Shown piece by piece: positions 1-8,308 of a DNA stretch of 64,000 nucleotides (position 1 is its first letter; each line of letters opens with the position of its first letter). The notes beneath the pieces are model-generated. The model had not been told where the DNA came from, did not search any database, and was given only the letters and a program-made list of their open reading frames with translations. This stretch comes from Leeuwenhoekiella blandensis MED217 (GTDB lineage: Bacteria > Bacteroidota > Bacteroidia > Flavobacteriales > Flavobacteriaceae), in contig NZ_CH672395.1 of assembly GCF_000152985.1 (NCBI RefSeq), positions 1,154,567-1,218,566 on the forward strand, read 5' to 3'. Both the position numbers and the translations under genes were made by a program.

Positions 1-1
1 C

Positions 2-1087
2 GAGAGTAAACTTTACGAAGTAACTCAAGGTAACATCAAGCGTAGTTCTGAAACGGCGCAGAGTTTGGTAATTCAGGCAAAAAAGAAAATTGAAGAAATT
101 TCAAATAAAGAAGGACTTTCTGGTATACCTTCTGGTTTTGATCGTCTTGATAAATTAACTTCGGGCTGGCAGGCGAGTGACTTGATCATTGTTGCTGCAC
201 GTCCTGGTATGGGTAAAACGGCACTTACGCTCTCCATGGCGCGTAACATTGCAGTTGGTCAGGGAATTCCCGTAGCGTTTTTCTCGCTGGAAATGGCTTC
301 AGTACAGTTAATCACGCGTTTGATCTCTTCAGAAACCGGCTTGTCTTCAGAAAAACTACGTACCGGTAAACTTGAGAAACACGAGTGGGAACAGCTTAAT
401 GTTAAAGTAAAAAGCTTAGAAAAAGCACCTTTATTTATTGATGATACGCCTTCGCTTTCCATCTTTGATTTACGAGCAAAGGCGCGACGTCTGGCTTCGC
501 AACACGGGATCAAAATGATCATTATTGATTATTTGCAGTTGATGACTGCAGGAGGTAGTCAAAAAGGTGGGAACCGGGAACAGGAGATCTCGATGATCTC
601 GCGTAACCTTAAAGCACTTGCAAAAGAATTGATGGTGCCGGTAATCGCACTATCACAGTTATCACGTGCGGTAGAAACACGTGGGGGAAGTAAACGACCG
701 CTGCTTTCTGACCTCCGTGAATCGGGTGCGATCGAGCAGGATGCCGATATTGTATCCTTTATTTACCGTCCGGAATATTATAAAATTGATGAGTGGGATG
801 ATGAGGAGCGCAGCCCAACAGAAGGTCAAGCCGAATTCATCATTGCAAAACACCGTAACGGTGGATTGGAAAACATCAGGCTGAAGTTCTTAGGACACCT
901 TGGTAAATTTGACAACCTTGATGACTTTAGCACTCCGTACCAGTTTGAGTCTGCGATGAATCAAAATGCTGCGGCTAACGATGATACCTTTACTCCAGAC
1001 AGTTTCCCAACGCCTGATCAGGCATTTGGAAGCTCGATGAATGATGGTGGTTTTGATAAGAGTGGAGAAGATGAGGTTCCATTCTAG
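2..1087 (+). CDS. dnaB: Replicative DNA helicase DnaB (3' part, truncated by window edge)
   Basis: The reading frame is open from base 2, so the N-terminal half lies outside the window. DnaB is the hexameric ATPase that unwinds DNA at the replication fork. The visible part is the RecA-like C-terminal domain: the Walker A loop ARPGMGKTALTLS, the Walker B region MIIIDYLQLM, the conserved LSQLSRAVETR and the SDLRESGAIEQDAD motif typical of DnaB/RadA-type motors. The last 70 or so residues form an acidic, Asn/Ser/Phe-rich tail ending in EDEVPF, common in Bacteroidota DnaB. No intein interrupts the visible motifs. A strong terminator follows directly. The family call is secure; only the start is missing. 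Confidence 0.96.
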   Translation, partial: ESKLYEVTQGNIKRSSETAQSLVIQAKKKIEEISNKEGLSGIPSGFDRLDKLTSGWQASDLIIVAARPGMGKTALTLSMARNIAVGQGIPVAFFSLEMASVQLITRLISSETGLSSEKLRTGKLEKHEWEQLNVKVKSLEKAPLFIDDTPSLSIFDLRAKARRLASQHGIKMIIIDYLQLMTAGGSQKGGNREQEISMISRNLKALAKELMVPVIALSQLSRAVETRGGSKRPLLSDLRESGAIEQDADIVSFIYRPEYYKIDEWDDEERSPTEGQAEFIIAKHRNGGLENIRLKFLGHLGKFDNLDDFSTPYQFESAMNQNAAANDDTFTPDSFPTPDQAFGSSMNDGGFDKSGEDEVPF

Positions 1088-1107
1088 AATCTAAAGAAAG
1101 ATATTAG

Positions 1108-1138
1108 AAAAGGAAGTCAGTTTTGACTTCCTTTTTTT
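1108..1138 (+). terminator. Rho-independent terminator after dnaB
   Basis: A 12-bp perfect stem (AAAAGGAAGTCA pairing with TGACTTCCTTTT) with a 4-5 nt loop is followed by a run of seven T. It lies 20 bases after the dnaB stop codon. Confidence 0.85.
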
Positions 1139-1252
1139 ATTGATACAACCAAAGGGTATTGTCTCTCAATAGTATTTAAACAATCAAGTGCTCTAAATAC
1201 TAGGCATAGTCTTTGAATCGTTGTAACTTCAACAGCATAAAATACAAGACTT

Positions 1253-2536
1253 TTGAGATTGAAATCATACTTTTTATTTAGACGTTTCTGGCTGTCGCTT
1301 TGTTTTAGTTTTTTAATTGTTCCGGCATTCGCTTCCTATGTTTTGATTCCTATGGATGCCGAAAGTCAAAAGGAACATTTAAAAGCCTACGGAATCACGT
1401 ATTGGACGCTCAACCAGCAGCAAAAAGTAAAATGGTTGCTCAATTATCGTGGAGGTGCGTTTTTACTGCCCGATACCGAAGCACTCCAAAAAGAATGTAT
1501 GATTCGCGGGGTGTCGTTTGAGGTTTTAAGCGATGCAAAAACCGAAGCTATTCTGGCAGAAATCGAGAGTCCGTCCCAAAATATGGAGGCGATCGTTTTG
1601 GAGAAAGCGCCTAAAATCGCGGTATATACGCCAGATGGTTCGGTGCCTTGGGATGATGCCGTGACTATGGTTTTAGAATATGCTGAAATTCCTTATACCA
1701 AAATTTACGACCGGGAAGTATTGGCAGACGAACTCGTACTTTATGACTGGTTGCATTTGCATCATGAAGATTTTACCGGTCAATACGGGAAATTTTATGG
1801 ATCCTACAGAGCGACTTCTTGGTATATCGAAGAAAAGAAACAAGCTGAAGCCTTAGCTACAGAATTAGGTTATGATAAAGTCTCTCAAGAAAAGCTAGCC
1901 GTGGCAACAAAGATCAGTGATTATGTCATTGGAGGCGGTTTTATGTTTGCGATGTGTAGCGCGACCGATAGCTTTGATATTGCGCTTTCGGCAACGGGTG
2001 TTGATATCTGCGAGCCGATGTTTGACGGAGATGCTTCAGATGCAAATTATCAAGCTAAAATCAGTTATGATCGTACCTTTGCATTTACCGACTTTACACT
2101 GGTCAAAAATCCGCAGCAATATGAATTCAGCAGTATAGATACCACGCCTTTTCGTAGAGTTCCCGCAGACACCGATTATTTTAGTCTCAAGGAATTTTCA
2201 GCAAAATGGGATCCGGTGCCTACAATGCTTTGTCAAAACCACACAGCTTTGGTTAAAGGCTTTATGGGGCAAACCACAGCCTATAATCCCGAAGAGATCA
2301 AAGCCAATGTTTTGGTGCTGGGAGAGAATAAAGCCAACGGCGAAGCACGTTATATACACGGTGTAAAAGGGAAAGGCTTTTTTACTTTTTACGGCGGTCA
2401 CGATCCTGAAGATTATCAGCATCGTGTAGGTGACGCTAAAACCGAATTGAAATTGCATCCTACAAGCCCCGGCTATCGTTTGATTTTGAATAACATTTTG
2501 TTTCCCGCAGCTAAAAAGAAAAAGCAAAAAACCTGA
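1253..2536 (+). CDS. Conserved secreted protein of unknown function (family often labelled asparagine synthetase B)
   Basis: A 427-residue protein with an N-terminal hydrophobic export signal (about residues 12-28, ending AFAS) and no lipobox. I recognise the opening SYVLIPMDAESQ..HLKAYGITYW and LLNYRGGAFLLPD as a family found throughout Bacteroidota, where databases often call it asparagine synthetase B. That label is not supported here: there is no N-terminal Cys glutaminase domain and no PP-loop SGGxDS ATP site, and the protein is exported. The start is TTG at 1253, with another in-frame TTG at 1259; no ATG precedes the signal peptide. Its stop overlaps the start of the next gene (TGATG), so the two are probably co-translated. 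Function unknown. Confidence 0.75.
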   Translation: MRLKSYFLFRRFWLSLCFSFLIVPAFASYVLIPMDAESQKEHLKAYGITYWTLNQQQKVKWLLNYRGGAFLLPDTEALQKECMIRGVSFEVLSDAKTEAILAEIESPSQNMEAIVLEKAPKIAVYTPDGSVPWDDAVTMVLEYAEIPYTKIYDREVLADELVLYDWLHLHHEDFTGQYGKFYGSYRATSWYIEEKKQAEALATELGYDKVSQEKLAVATKISDYVIGGGFMFAMCSATDSFDIALSATGVDICEPMFDGDASDANYQAKISYDRTFAFTDFTLVKNPQQYEFSSIDTTPFRRVPADTDYFSLKEFSAKWDPVPTMLCQNHTALVKGFMGQTTAYNPEEIKANVLVLGENKANGEARYIHGVKGKGFFTFYGGHDPEDYQHRVGDAKTELKLHPTSPGYRLILNNILFPAAKKKKQKT

Positions 2537-3075
2537 TGAAACCGCTTGTTCTTATAGGATTTTGCCTCTTTGTTTTATTTGGCTTTCAGCGAAAATCTGC
2601 ACGTATGTCGTGGCGCGATGGACATACGTTGAGCTGGTCTGATTTTCAGGGATTACCTTCAAAAGGCAGCGCGTTTTCAGCCAGTTCTAATACCGGGATC
2701 AGTCATCGGTTTACGATTAAAAGCACTGGGATTATTGATAAATCCAAATCGATCATTAAAGCCAATTTCTATCCGAAACTGTCTTGGTATAAACCAGAAC
2801 TTATTGATGAATTTACCTTAAAGCACGAGCAAACGCATTTTGATATTTCTGAAGTACACGCGCGAATGTTTCGCAAAGCGGTAGCTGAATTTCACTTCAC
2901 TCGAAATTCTAAAGCAGAAATACAGAGGATCTATAAAAAAATCGAAAGCAGCCGGCGCAAAATGCAAAGTCAGTTTGATGCCGAAACCGAACACTCCGTA
3001 AACCGCGAGGCTGAAAAGTTATGGGAGGTAAAAGTGCAGGCTTTACTTCATAAGTATCAACCTTGGGCGGGCTGA
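2536..3075 (+). CDS. DUF922-like putative secreted zinc metalloprotease
   Basis: A 179-residue protein whose first ~18 residues form a hydrophobic signal or membrane anchor. The middle part holds a zinc-metalloprotease signature HEQTH at residues 97-101 (HExxH), followed by FDISEVHARMF, where a third ligand could sit. The WRDGHTLSWSDFQG opening after the signal peptide and the HEQTHFD core match the DUF922 family. The C-terminal third is charged and helical with an expected coiled-coil. The start codon overlaps the stop of the upstream exported protein by one base, which argues for one operon and perhaps a joint envelope role. Catalytic activity is inferred from the motif only. Confidence 0.7.
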   Translation: MKPLVLIGFCLFVLFGFQRKSARMSWRDGHTLSWSDFQGLPSKGSAFSASSNTGISHRFTIKSTGIIDKSKSIIKANFYPKLSWYKPELIDEFTLKHEQTHFDISEVHARMFRKAVAEFHFTRNSKAEIQRIYKKIESSRRKMQSQFDAETEHSVNREAEKLWEVKVQALLHKYQPWAG

Positions 3076-3172
3076 AACGCTTAATTTTAAGTTTTCTTAT
3101 GCAGTGCACGTTAATCTTCTGTTAGAAAATTATGGTTTCCTTCAGTTCTCATCTAACTTTAAAAGAAAAACT

Positions 3173-3382
3173 ATGATACGAGAAGGAAGTACTGTAAAAT
3201 GGAAATGGGGTAACGGGACTGCAACCGGTGAGGTTAAGGAGTCTTATTCTAAAGAAATTACCAAAACTATTGATGGTAGTGAAATCACCCGAAAAGGAGA
3301 ACAAGGAAATAAAGCACTTTTAATTAAACAGGAAGATGGTTCTACTGTTTTAAAATTAGAAAGCGAAGTAGAGAAAGCATAA
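3173..3382 (+). CDS. Small DUF2945 / HVA1-type Tudor-like protein
   Basis: A 69-residue cytoplasmic protein beginning MIREGSTVKWKWGNGTATGEV and ending EDGSTVLKLESEVEKA. The pattern of G-x-V-x-W-x-W-G-N-G-x-A-x-G-x-V followed by a beta-rich body and a KxGSE-like tail is that of the hypervirulence-associated HVA1/DUF2945 Tudor-like family; biochemical role unknown. A longer frame opens at 3104 but the 23 extra residues look like untranslated leader, and the ATG at 3173 matches the family start. It lies 6 bases before the yciO-like gene, so it is probably co-transcribed with it. Confidence 0.7.
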   Translation: MIREGSTVKWKWGNGTATGEVKESYSKEITKTIDGSEITRKGEQGNKALLIKQEDGSTVLKLESEVEKA

Positions 3383-3388
3383 CAGCTA

Positions 3389-4006
3389 ATGGCAGAGTTT
3401 ATAAAACTTTATGATGAAAACCCAAGCGAGCGCGAGATCAAGCGCATTGTTGAGGTTTTAAAAAATGATGGGGTGATCATTTACCCTACAGACACGGTTT
3501 ATGGTTTAGGTTGTGATATTACAAGCAACCGGGCGCTCGAACGTGTTGCACAATTGCGTGGAGTGAAATTAGCAAAGGCAAATTTTTCATTCATCTGTGA
3601 AGATCTGAGTAATCTTTCAGATTATGTGCGGCAGATAGATACGCCAACGTTCAAATTGTTAAAGCGCGCATTGCCGGGACCATATACTTTCATTCTTCCG
3701 GGAAACAACAACTTACCTACTGTTTTCAAGAAAAAGAAAACCGTGGGAATACGGGTGCCAGATAATAACATTGCACGCGCAATTGTGAGTCATCTTGGCA
3801 ATCCTATCATTTCAACTTCAATTTATGATGAAGATGATGTGATCGAATATACCACAGATCCTGAATTAATTCTGGAAAAATGGGATAAGCTTGTAGATGT
3901 TGTGATTGATGGTGGTTATGGAGGTAATATTCCGTCTACCGTGATTGATTTGACCAGTGGCGAGGCGGTTGTATTAAGAGAAGGAAAAGGGGAACTTACC
4001 ATTTAA
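3389..4006 (+). CDS. YciO-like protein of the Sua5/YciO/YrdC family
   Basis: A 205-residue single-domain YrdC-fold protein. The YPTDTVYGLGCD motif near residue 30 and the STSIYDED / TTVIDLTSGEAVVLREGKG segments define the Sua5/YciO/YrdC family, whose TsaC/Sua5 members make threonylcarbamoyl-AMP for the t6A base of tRNAs. This sequence is closer to the YciO branch: it has NFSFICEDLSNLSDYV, LPGPYTFILPG and KKTVGIRVPD in place of the classical KxR/SxN pattern. A dedicated role in t6A synthesis is therefore uncertain, although the t6A transferase gene tsaD lies in the same window at 8.3-9.3 kb. A bidirectional terminator follows. Confidence 0.85.
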   Translation: MAEFIKLYDENPSEREIKRIVEVLKNDGVIIYPTDTVYGLGCDITSNRALERVAQLRGVKLAKANFSFICEDLSNLSDYVRQIDTPTFKLLKRALPGPYTFILPGNNNLPTVFKKKKTVGIRVPDNNIARAIVSHLGNPIISTSIYDEDDVIEYTTDPELILEKWDKLVDVVIDGGYGGNIPSTVIDLTSGEAVVLREGKGELTI

Positions 4007-4046
4007 ATACAAATCCTAAATAGAAAACCCTTTGATGAAAGCAATA

Positions 4047-4074
4047 AAAAACCCGGTCGCAAGACCGGGTTTTA
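4047..4074. terminator. Bidirectional terminator between yciO-like and ompA-like genes
   Basis: The 8-bp GC-rich stem ACCCGGTC/GACCGGGT with a GCAA tetraloop is flanked by AAAA on the left and TTT on the right, so it can serve both converging transcripts. Confidence 0.85.
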
Positions 4075-4095
4075 ATATTTTAAAACTAACTGTTC

Positions 4096-4926
4096 TTAGT
4101 TTTTAGGCATTCCTTCTTCAATCATTTTGTAGAATTGGTCTAGCTTAGGAAGAACAACAATACGTGTTCTACGGTTACGCGCACGACCTTCTGCAGTATC
4201 ATTACTTGCTAAAGGCACGTAGTAACTTCTACCTGCTGCAACCATACGCTCTGGTGGTACACCAAACTCTTCTTGAAGAATACGTACTACACTTGTTGCA
4301 CGCTTCACACTAAGATCCCAGTTATCTTCGATTACAGAAGTGCTGATAGGCTGGCTGTCTGTATGACCTTCTACCATAAACTCGATGTCTGGCTTGTTTT
4401 TCACTACAGTAGCAACTTTACCAAGAACTTCCTTAGCACGGTTAGTTACATCCCAACGACCACTGTTGAATAAAAGTTTATCTGAGATAGAAACATAAAC
4501 CACACCTTTCTCAACATTGATCTCGATGTCTTCATCGTTTAAGTTACCGATAGCTCCTTTTAAACTTGTAACAAGTGCAAGAGTTACAGAATCCTTACGG
4601 TTCATCGCATCACGGAAAGCTTTGATCTGAAGATCTTTTTCTTTCATTTGCTCAAGAGATTTTTCTAAGTTCTCAGCACCTTTTGCTGAAAGTGTAGTTA
4701 AATTTCCTTGAGTATTGATGAGATTATTATTCGCGTTTCTAAGATCAGTGATTTGCTCTTTCATCGTTTCACTTTGTGCTAAACAAGCATTAAGTTTAAC
4801 GGTAGCTGTATTAAGCATATCCTGCGTTTCTTTTTGTTTAGCCTCTAATGCCGCATATTTCTTCTGAGATACACAAGAGGAAAGAAGTACCAGCGCTGAT
4901 GCCGATACAATCATTAATTTTCTCAT
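4096..4926 (-). CDS. OmpA-family peptidoglycan-binding lipoprotein
   Basis: A 276-residue protein with a type II signal peptide; the lipobox LLSSC places the lipidated Cys at residue 18. Residues about 25-120 are Gln/Glu/Lys-rich and predicted coiled coil (QKKYAALEAKQKETQDML onward). The C-terminal half is an OmpA/MotB domain: YVSISDKLLFNSGRWDVT, then VEGHTDSQP and the core LSVKRATSVVRIL..FGVPPERMVAAGRSYYVPL with NRRTRIVVLPK, which binds diaminopimelate-type peptidoglycan. It would therefore tether the outer membrane, or a periplasmic complex, to the wall. It is monocistronic, bounded by its own promoter-like box and the bidirectional terminator. Confidence 0.9.
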   Translation of the reverse strand: MRKLMIVSASALVLLSSCVSQKKYAALEAKQKETQDMLNTATVKLNACLAQSETMKEQITDLRNANNNLINTQGNLTTLSAKGAENLEKSLEQMKEKDLQIKAFRDAMNRKDSVTLALVTSLKGAIGNLNDEDIEINVEKGVVYVSISDKLLFNSGRWDVTNRAKEVLGKVATVVKNKPDIEFMVEGHTDSQPISTSVIEDNWDLSVKRATSVVRILQEEFGVPPERMVAAGRSYYVPLASNDTAEGRARNRRTRIVVLPKLDQFYKMIEEGMPKN

Positions 4927-4960
4927 AATTTTAGTTGTTATCTTTAATTTTTAGTAACGT

Positions 4961-4988
4961 CAAATTTATTAAAATTAGTGCCCAATTG
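4961..4988 (-). promoter_or_regulatory. Candidate Bacteroidota-type promoter of the ompA-like gene
   Basis: On the minus strand a TAAATTTG box (4961-4968) matches the TAnnTTTG -7 consensus of Bacteroidota, with a TTG about 20 bases upstream (near 4986). It lies 35 bases before the ATG at 4926. Confidence 0.45.
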
Positions 4989-5016
4989 CCCAACCTTAAC
5001 AATACTTTAAATTTTG

Positions 5017-6015
5017 TTAAAATAGGTCGGTGTAGTGCTTCTTTTGCCGTATGAAATACGCCCAGACGATAGATTTGACTTTGGCGTAAGGCCGATTTCC
5101 GGCGGTATGACTACGGATTTTAAGCAGTTTTGGAGTTTGGGCATAAAAATTGAAATGTGCTTGGAGCACCGCTGTAAAATGCTTCGGTTTTCCTTCAGCT
5201 AAAAATTTAAAAGCGGCGATCCCGTCGAGACACATTCGCGTAAATAAAATAGGGTAGACTTTAAATCCGGCTACATTTTTAAGCAAAAGCATCAGGTTGT
5301 TTCTAAAATTCAAGTAGGTTTTCTTCGGATTCATCTGTTCCAGAGTCGCTCCGCCTAAATGATACACCGCACTTGCTCCTAGGTATTTAATGGAATATCC
5401 CAAATTTTTTATCCGCCAGCAAAGATCGATTTCTTCTTGATGCGCAAAGAAGTTTTCATCTAGCGCGCCGGCTTCCCAAAAAACGGACTTGCGCACAGCT
5501 AGACAAGCACCACTCGCCCAAAAAATCTCTAAAGTATCATTGTATTGCCCGGTGTCTTTTTCGCAGGTGTCAAAAATGCGTCCGCGACAAAAAGGATAGC
5601 CCAGAGAATCGAGAAATCCTCCGGCGGCGCCTGCATATTCAAAATGGGTTTTCTTTTTTAAGTCTAAAAGTTTAGGCTGTGCAGCACTCAAATTTTTATC
5701 GCTTTCAAAAGCCTTGATCATAGGTTCTAACCATCCCGGAGTCGTTTCAATATCACTATTCATCAGGATGAAAAGTTCTTCTTCCAGATGTTGAAGCGCA
5801 TCATTATAACCTTTAGCATATCCGCCATTTGAAGTATTCTGAATGATCTTCACCTGCGGAAATTCAGCTTGTATAAAAGAGACAGAAGCATCGGTTGAAG
5901 CATTATCGGCGACGTAAATGCTTGCTAAATGCGCGCTGTGCTTGATGACGCTGGGCAAAAATTCTTGAAGCAGTTTTTTACCGTTCCAGTTGAGTATGAC
6001 GATGGCTGTTTTCAT
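5017..6015 (-). CDS. Family 2 glycosyltransferase
   Basis: A 332-residue GT-A fold glycosyltransferase. It opens with the nucleotide-sugar site MKTAIVILNWNGKKLL and YVADNASTD, followed by NGGYAKGYNDAL and the metal-binding FILMNSDIE (DxD-like NSD). The acceptor part holds GACLAVRKSVFWEAGALDENFFAHQEEIDLCWRI, where the EEID-LCWR stretch is the usual catalytic region of rhamnosyl-type GT2 enzymes. One hydrophobic segment near residue 245-265 may attach it to the membrane. Substrate cannot be named. The start overlaps the stop of the upstream HsdR_N-like gene by four bases (6012-6015), so these two form an operon. Confidence 0.85.
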   Translation of the reverse strand: MKTAIVILNWNGKKLLQEFLPSVIKHSAHLASIYVADNASTDASVSFIQAEFPQVKIIQNTSNGGYAKGYNDALQHLEEELFILMNSDIETTPGWLEPMIKAFESDKNLSAAQPKLLDLKKKTHFEYAGAAGGFLDSLGYPFCRGRIFDTCEKDTGQYNDTLEIFWASGACLAVRKSVFWEAGALDENFFAHQEEIDLCWRIKNLGYSIKYLGASAVYHLGGATLEQMNPKKTYLNFRNNLMLLLKNVAGFKVYPILFTRMCLDGIAAFKFLAEGKPKHFTAVLQAHFNFYAQTPKLLKIRSHTAGNRPYAKVKSIVWAYFIRQKKHYTDLF

Positions 6016-6458
6016 AAGCTGTAAACCGGGATATCTCGTAAAAAGATATATTTTTTAGCTTCATAATCCATTTGACAATAGTAGTGATTGAGACCGTTGG
6101 TAACCATTAAATATTCTGCTTTTACCGCAAGATTATAGCGCGCGATCTGGTCAAAAGTCTCTTGTGTGATTTTAACCTTAGGCGCTTTACATTCAATAAT
6201 TAGAAAAATACTTCCGTCAGGATTAAAAATAACCCCGTCATAACGCTTTGAGGTGTTGTTAATCTTTAATTCTTTCTCAACATTTATAAGCGATAAAGGG
6301 TATTTATAAACGCTCAAAAGATGTTTTACTACGTGTTGGCGTACCCATTCTTCAGGGGTGAGTACCACAAATTTTTTACGAATGGGGTCAAATATAAGCG
6401 GTTTATTTTCGCTACTTTTGAGCCTGAAGGCATATGGAGGAAAATTCAATTCTTGCAT
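6012..6458 (-). CDS. Orphan HsdR_N-like nuclease-fold domain protein
   Basis: A 148-residue protein related to the N-terminal domain of type I restriction R subunits. The nuclease-like core shows RYDGVIFNPDGSIFLIIECKAPKVKI, that is a D-x(n)-E-x-K pattern typical of PD-(D/E)xK enzymes, and QTFDQIARYNLAVKAEYLMVTNG. No helicase, methylase or specificity subunit lies nearby, so it is not a restriction system. I chose ATG at 6458 (MQELNFPPYAF) because relatives start there; a TTG at 6476 is also in frame. It is divergent from holA, an arrangement I recall as common in Flavobacteriia. Function unknown; possibly DNA housekeeping. Confidence 0.75.
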   Translation of the reverse strand: MQELNFPPYAFRLKSSENKPLIFDPIRKKFVVLTPEEWVRQHVVKHLLSVYKYPLSLINVEKELKINNTSKRYDGVIFNPDGSIFLIIECKAPKVKITQETFDQIARYNLAVKAEYLMVTNGLNHYYCQMDYEAKKYIFLRDIPVYSL

Positions 6459-6560
6459 CGTTTCAAAGGTAATCAACCTTCGGAATTTTTAGGCCTGCAT
6501 CAGTTTTAAAACTTCGTCCCCATCGGGATAAGCATATAAAAAAAGAGATTCAATACAACC

Positions 6561-7592
6561 TTGGTAGAAGAAGTTACACGCATTGTAAAGGATATTAAAA
6601 AAGGCAATCTAAGACCTATTTATTTTTTAATGGGGGAAGAACCTTATTATATAGATCAGCTCGCAGACTATATTGCAGATAATGTGTTGACCGAAGAAGA
6701 AAAAGGGTTTAATCAAATGGTGCTTTACGGTCGCGATGTGTCTCTGGATGATGTATTATCGCAAGCCAAACGTTTCCCGATGATGGCAGAGCGTCAAGTG
6801 GTCATCGTAAAGGAAGCTCAGGATATGTCACGCGAAATTCTGGCGCAACCCGATAAAAGCAAGAACAAACTTGAGGCTTACGCCGAAAATCCGCAGCCTA
6901 CCACCGTTTTGGTGTTTTGCTATAAATATAAAAAGCTCGACAAGCGCAAACGCGTGTATAAGGAGATCGCTAAGAGCGGACTCATCTTTGAAAGTAAGAA
7001 GCTGTATGAAAATCAAGTGGGCGATTGGATTCGCCGTGTGATGTCTGGCAAAGGCTACACCGTAGAACCCAAAGCCGCGCATATGCTCGTAGAATTCCTT
7101 GGTACCGACTTGTCAAAGATCAATAATGAATTAGAAAAACTTCGACTAATTCTTCCCGAGGGCAGCACGATCACGCCACTTGCGGTAGAAGAGAATATCG
7201 GGATCAGTAAAGACTTTAACAACTTTGAGTTGCAGCGCGCCATTGGTGAGAAAGATGTGGTGAAAGCGCATCGTATCATCAATTATTTTAGTCAGAATCC
7301 TAAGGATAATCCTATGGTCGTAACCATTGCTTTGCTTTTTAGCTTCTTTCAAAATTTATTGATCTATCACGGTTTGCCGAGTAAAGACAAAAGCACCGTC
7401 GCAAAAGCGCTTAAAGTGAATCCTTATTTTGTAAGTCAGTATGTAGATGCGGCGCGCAACTACCCGATGAAAAAAGTGAGTCACATCGTTAATTTACTAC
7501 GCACGGCTGATGTAAAAAGTAAAGGTGTGGGCGCTTACAATCTTTCGCAGGGAGATTTGCTCAAAGAACTTTTGGTGCAAATAATGTCTTGA
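6561..7592 (+). CDS. holA: DNA polymerase III subunit delta
   Basis: A 343-residue clamp-loader subunit that opens the beta sliding clamp. The N-terminal IKKGNLRPIYFLMGEEPYYIDQL resembles the delta-subunit signature (IxPvYfLxGeE), and the AAA-like fold continues through FPMMAERQVVIVKEAQDM and the C-terminal helical domain (NNELEKLRLIL, LLKELLVQIMS). The start is TTG at 6561; no ATG lies between the preceding stop and the conserved N-terminus. The stop abuts the stop of the convergent rsmE gene with no bases in between and no terminator. The identification is firm. Confidence 0.92.
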   Translation: MVEEVTRIVKDIKKGNLRPIYFLMGEEPYYIDQLADYIADNVLTEEEKGFNQMVLYGRDVSLDDVLSQAKRFPMMAERQVVIVKEAQDMSREILAQPDKSKNKLEAYAENPQPTTVLVFCYKYKKLDKRKRVYKEIAKSGLIFESKKLYENQVGDWIRRVMSGKGYTVEPKAAHMLVEFLGTDLSKINNELEKLRLILPEGSTITPLAVEENIGISKDFNNFELQRAIGEKDVVKAHRIINYFSQNPKDNPMVVTIALLFSFFQNLLIYHGLPSKDKSTVAKALKVNPYFVSQYVDAARNYPMKKVSHIVNLLRTADVKSKGVGAYNLSQGDLLKELLVQIMS

Positions 7593-8306
7593 TTAGACTT
7601 CGTTTACAAAGGCAACACTGTGCGTGGCTACGATCGCAGCAGTTTCGGTGCGCAAACGGCTTTCTCCAAGCATTACGGGACTGAATCCGGCTTGAATCGC
7701 TTGTTCTATTTCGCTGGGTGAAAAGTCGCCTTCAGGACCTATCAAGATCAAAACGTCTCTTTTAGGCTGAAGTTTTTGCTTCAGTGAAAATCTGTTGGTT
7801 TCTTCGCAATGCGCGATAAAGCGATCTCCGTTGAAAGTTTTTGTAGTCTCTAAAAAATCACTGAAGGATTGCGCTTCATTCAGTTTAGGAATATGCGCTT
7901 TCAACGACTGTTTCATCGCACTTTGAATGATACGCTCGTAACGCTCTTCTTTAATGACCTTGCGCTCGCTATGATCGCAAATGATAGGAGAGATTTCAGA
8001 AATTCCTATTTCAGTCGCTTTCTCGAGAAAAAGCTCAAAACGATCATTCAACTTTGTTGGCGCAACAGCCAAATGTAAATGATAGGGTAGTGGCTGTTCT
8101 GAGGTTACTTCTAAGATCTTAACCGTACAGTTTGACGGACTTGCCGAAATGATTTCAGCCTTAAAAAAGTTTCCGCTTCCGTTAGTGATATCCAGCACGT
8201 CACCGGTACGTTTGCGAAGTACTTTTACGATGTGCTTGCTCTCGTCTTTAGGAAAAGTTGCTTCTTTAGCTTCCGCAGCAATTTCAGGATGATAAAAGAG
8301 TTGCAT
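7593..8306 (-). CDS. rsmE: 16S rRNA (uracil-1498-N3)-methyltransferase RsmE
   Basis: A 237-residue SPOUT-class enzyme that methylates N3 of U1498 in the 30S decoding region, using S-adenosylmethionine. Visible family marks are the N-terminal PUA-like part with PKDESKHIVKVLRKRTGD, then HLHLAVAPTKLNDRFELFLEKATEIG, the knot loop ILIGPEGDFSPSEI and the C-terminal LGESRLRTETAAIVAT. All knot elements are intact and the length is typical. It lies two bases downstream of tsaD on the same strand, so both are probably transcribed together. Its 3' end directly abuts that of holA. Confidence 0.95.
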   Translation of the reverse strand: MQLFYHPEIAAEAKEATFPKDESKHIVKVLRKRTGDVLDITNGSGNFFKAEIISASPSNCTVKILEVTSEQPLPYHLHLAVAPTKLNDRFELFLEKATEIGISEISPIICDHSERKVIKEERYERIIQSAMKQSLKAHIPKLNEAQSFSDFLETTKTFNGDRFIAHCEETNRFSLKQKLQPKRDVLILIGPEGDFSPSEIEQAIQAGFSPVMLGESRLRTETAAIVATHSVAFVNEV

Positions 8307-8308
8307 AC

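Noticed and set aside
3104-3172. Longer frame in front of the small Tudor-like protein
   Set aside because: The family starts at the ATG at 3173; the extra 23 residues have leader-like composition and no matching family sequence.
6012-6458. Type I restriction system
   Set aside because: Only the HsdR_N-like domain is present, with no helicase, HsdM or HsdS in the neighbourhood.
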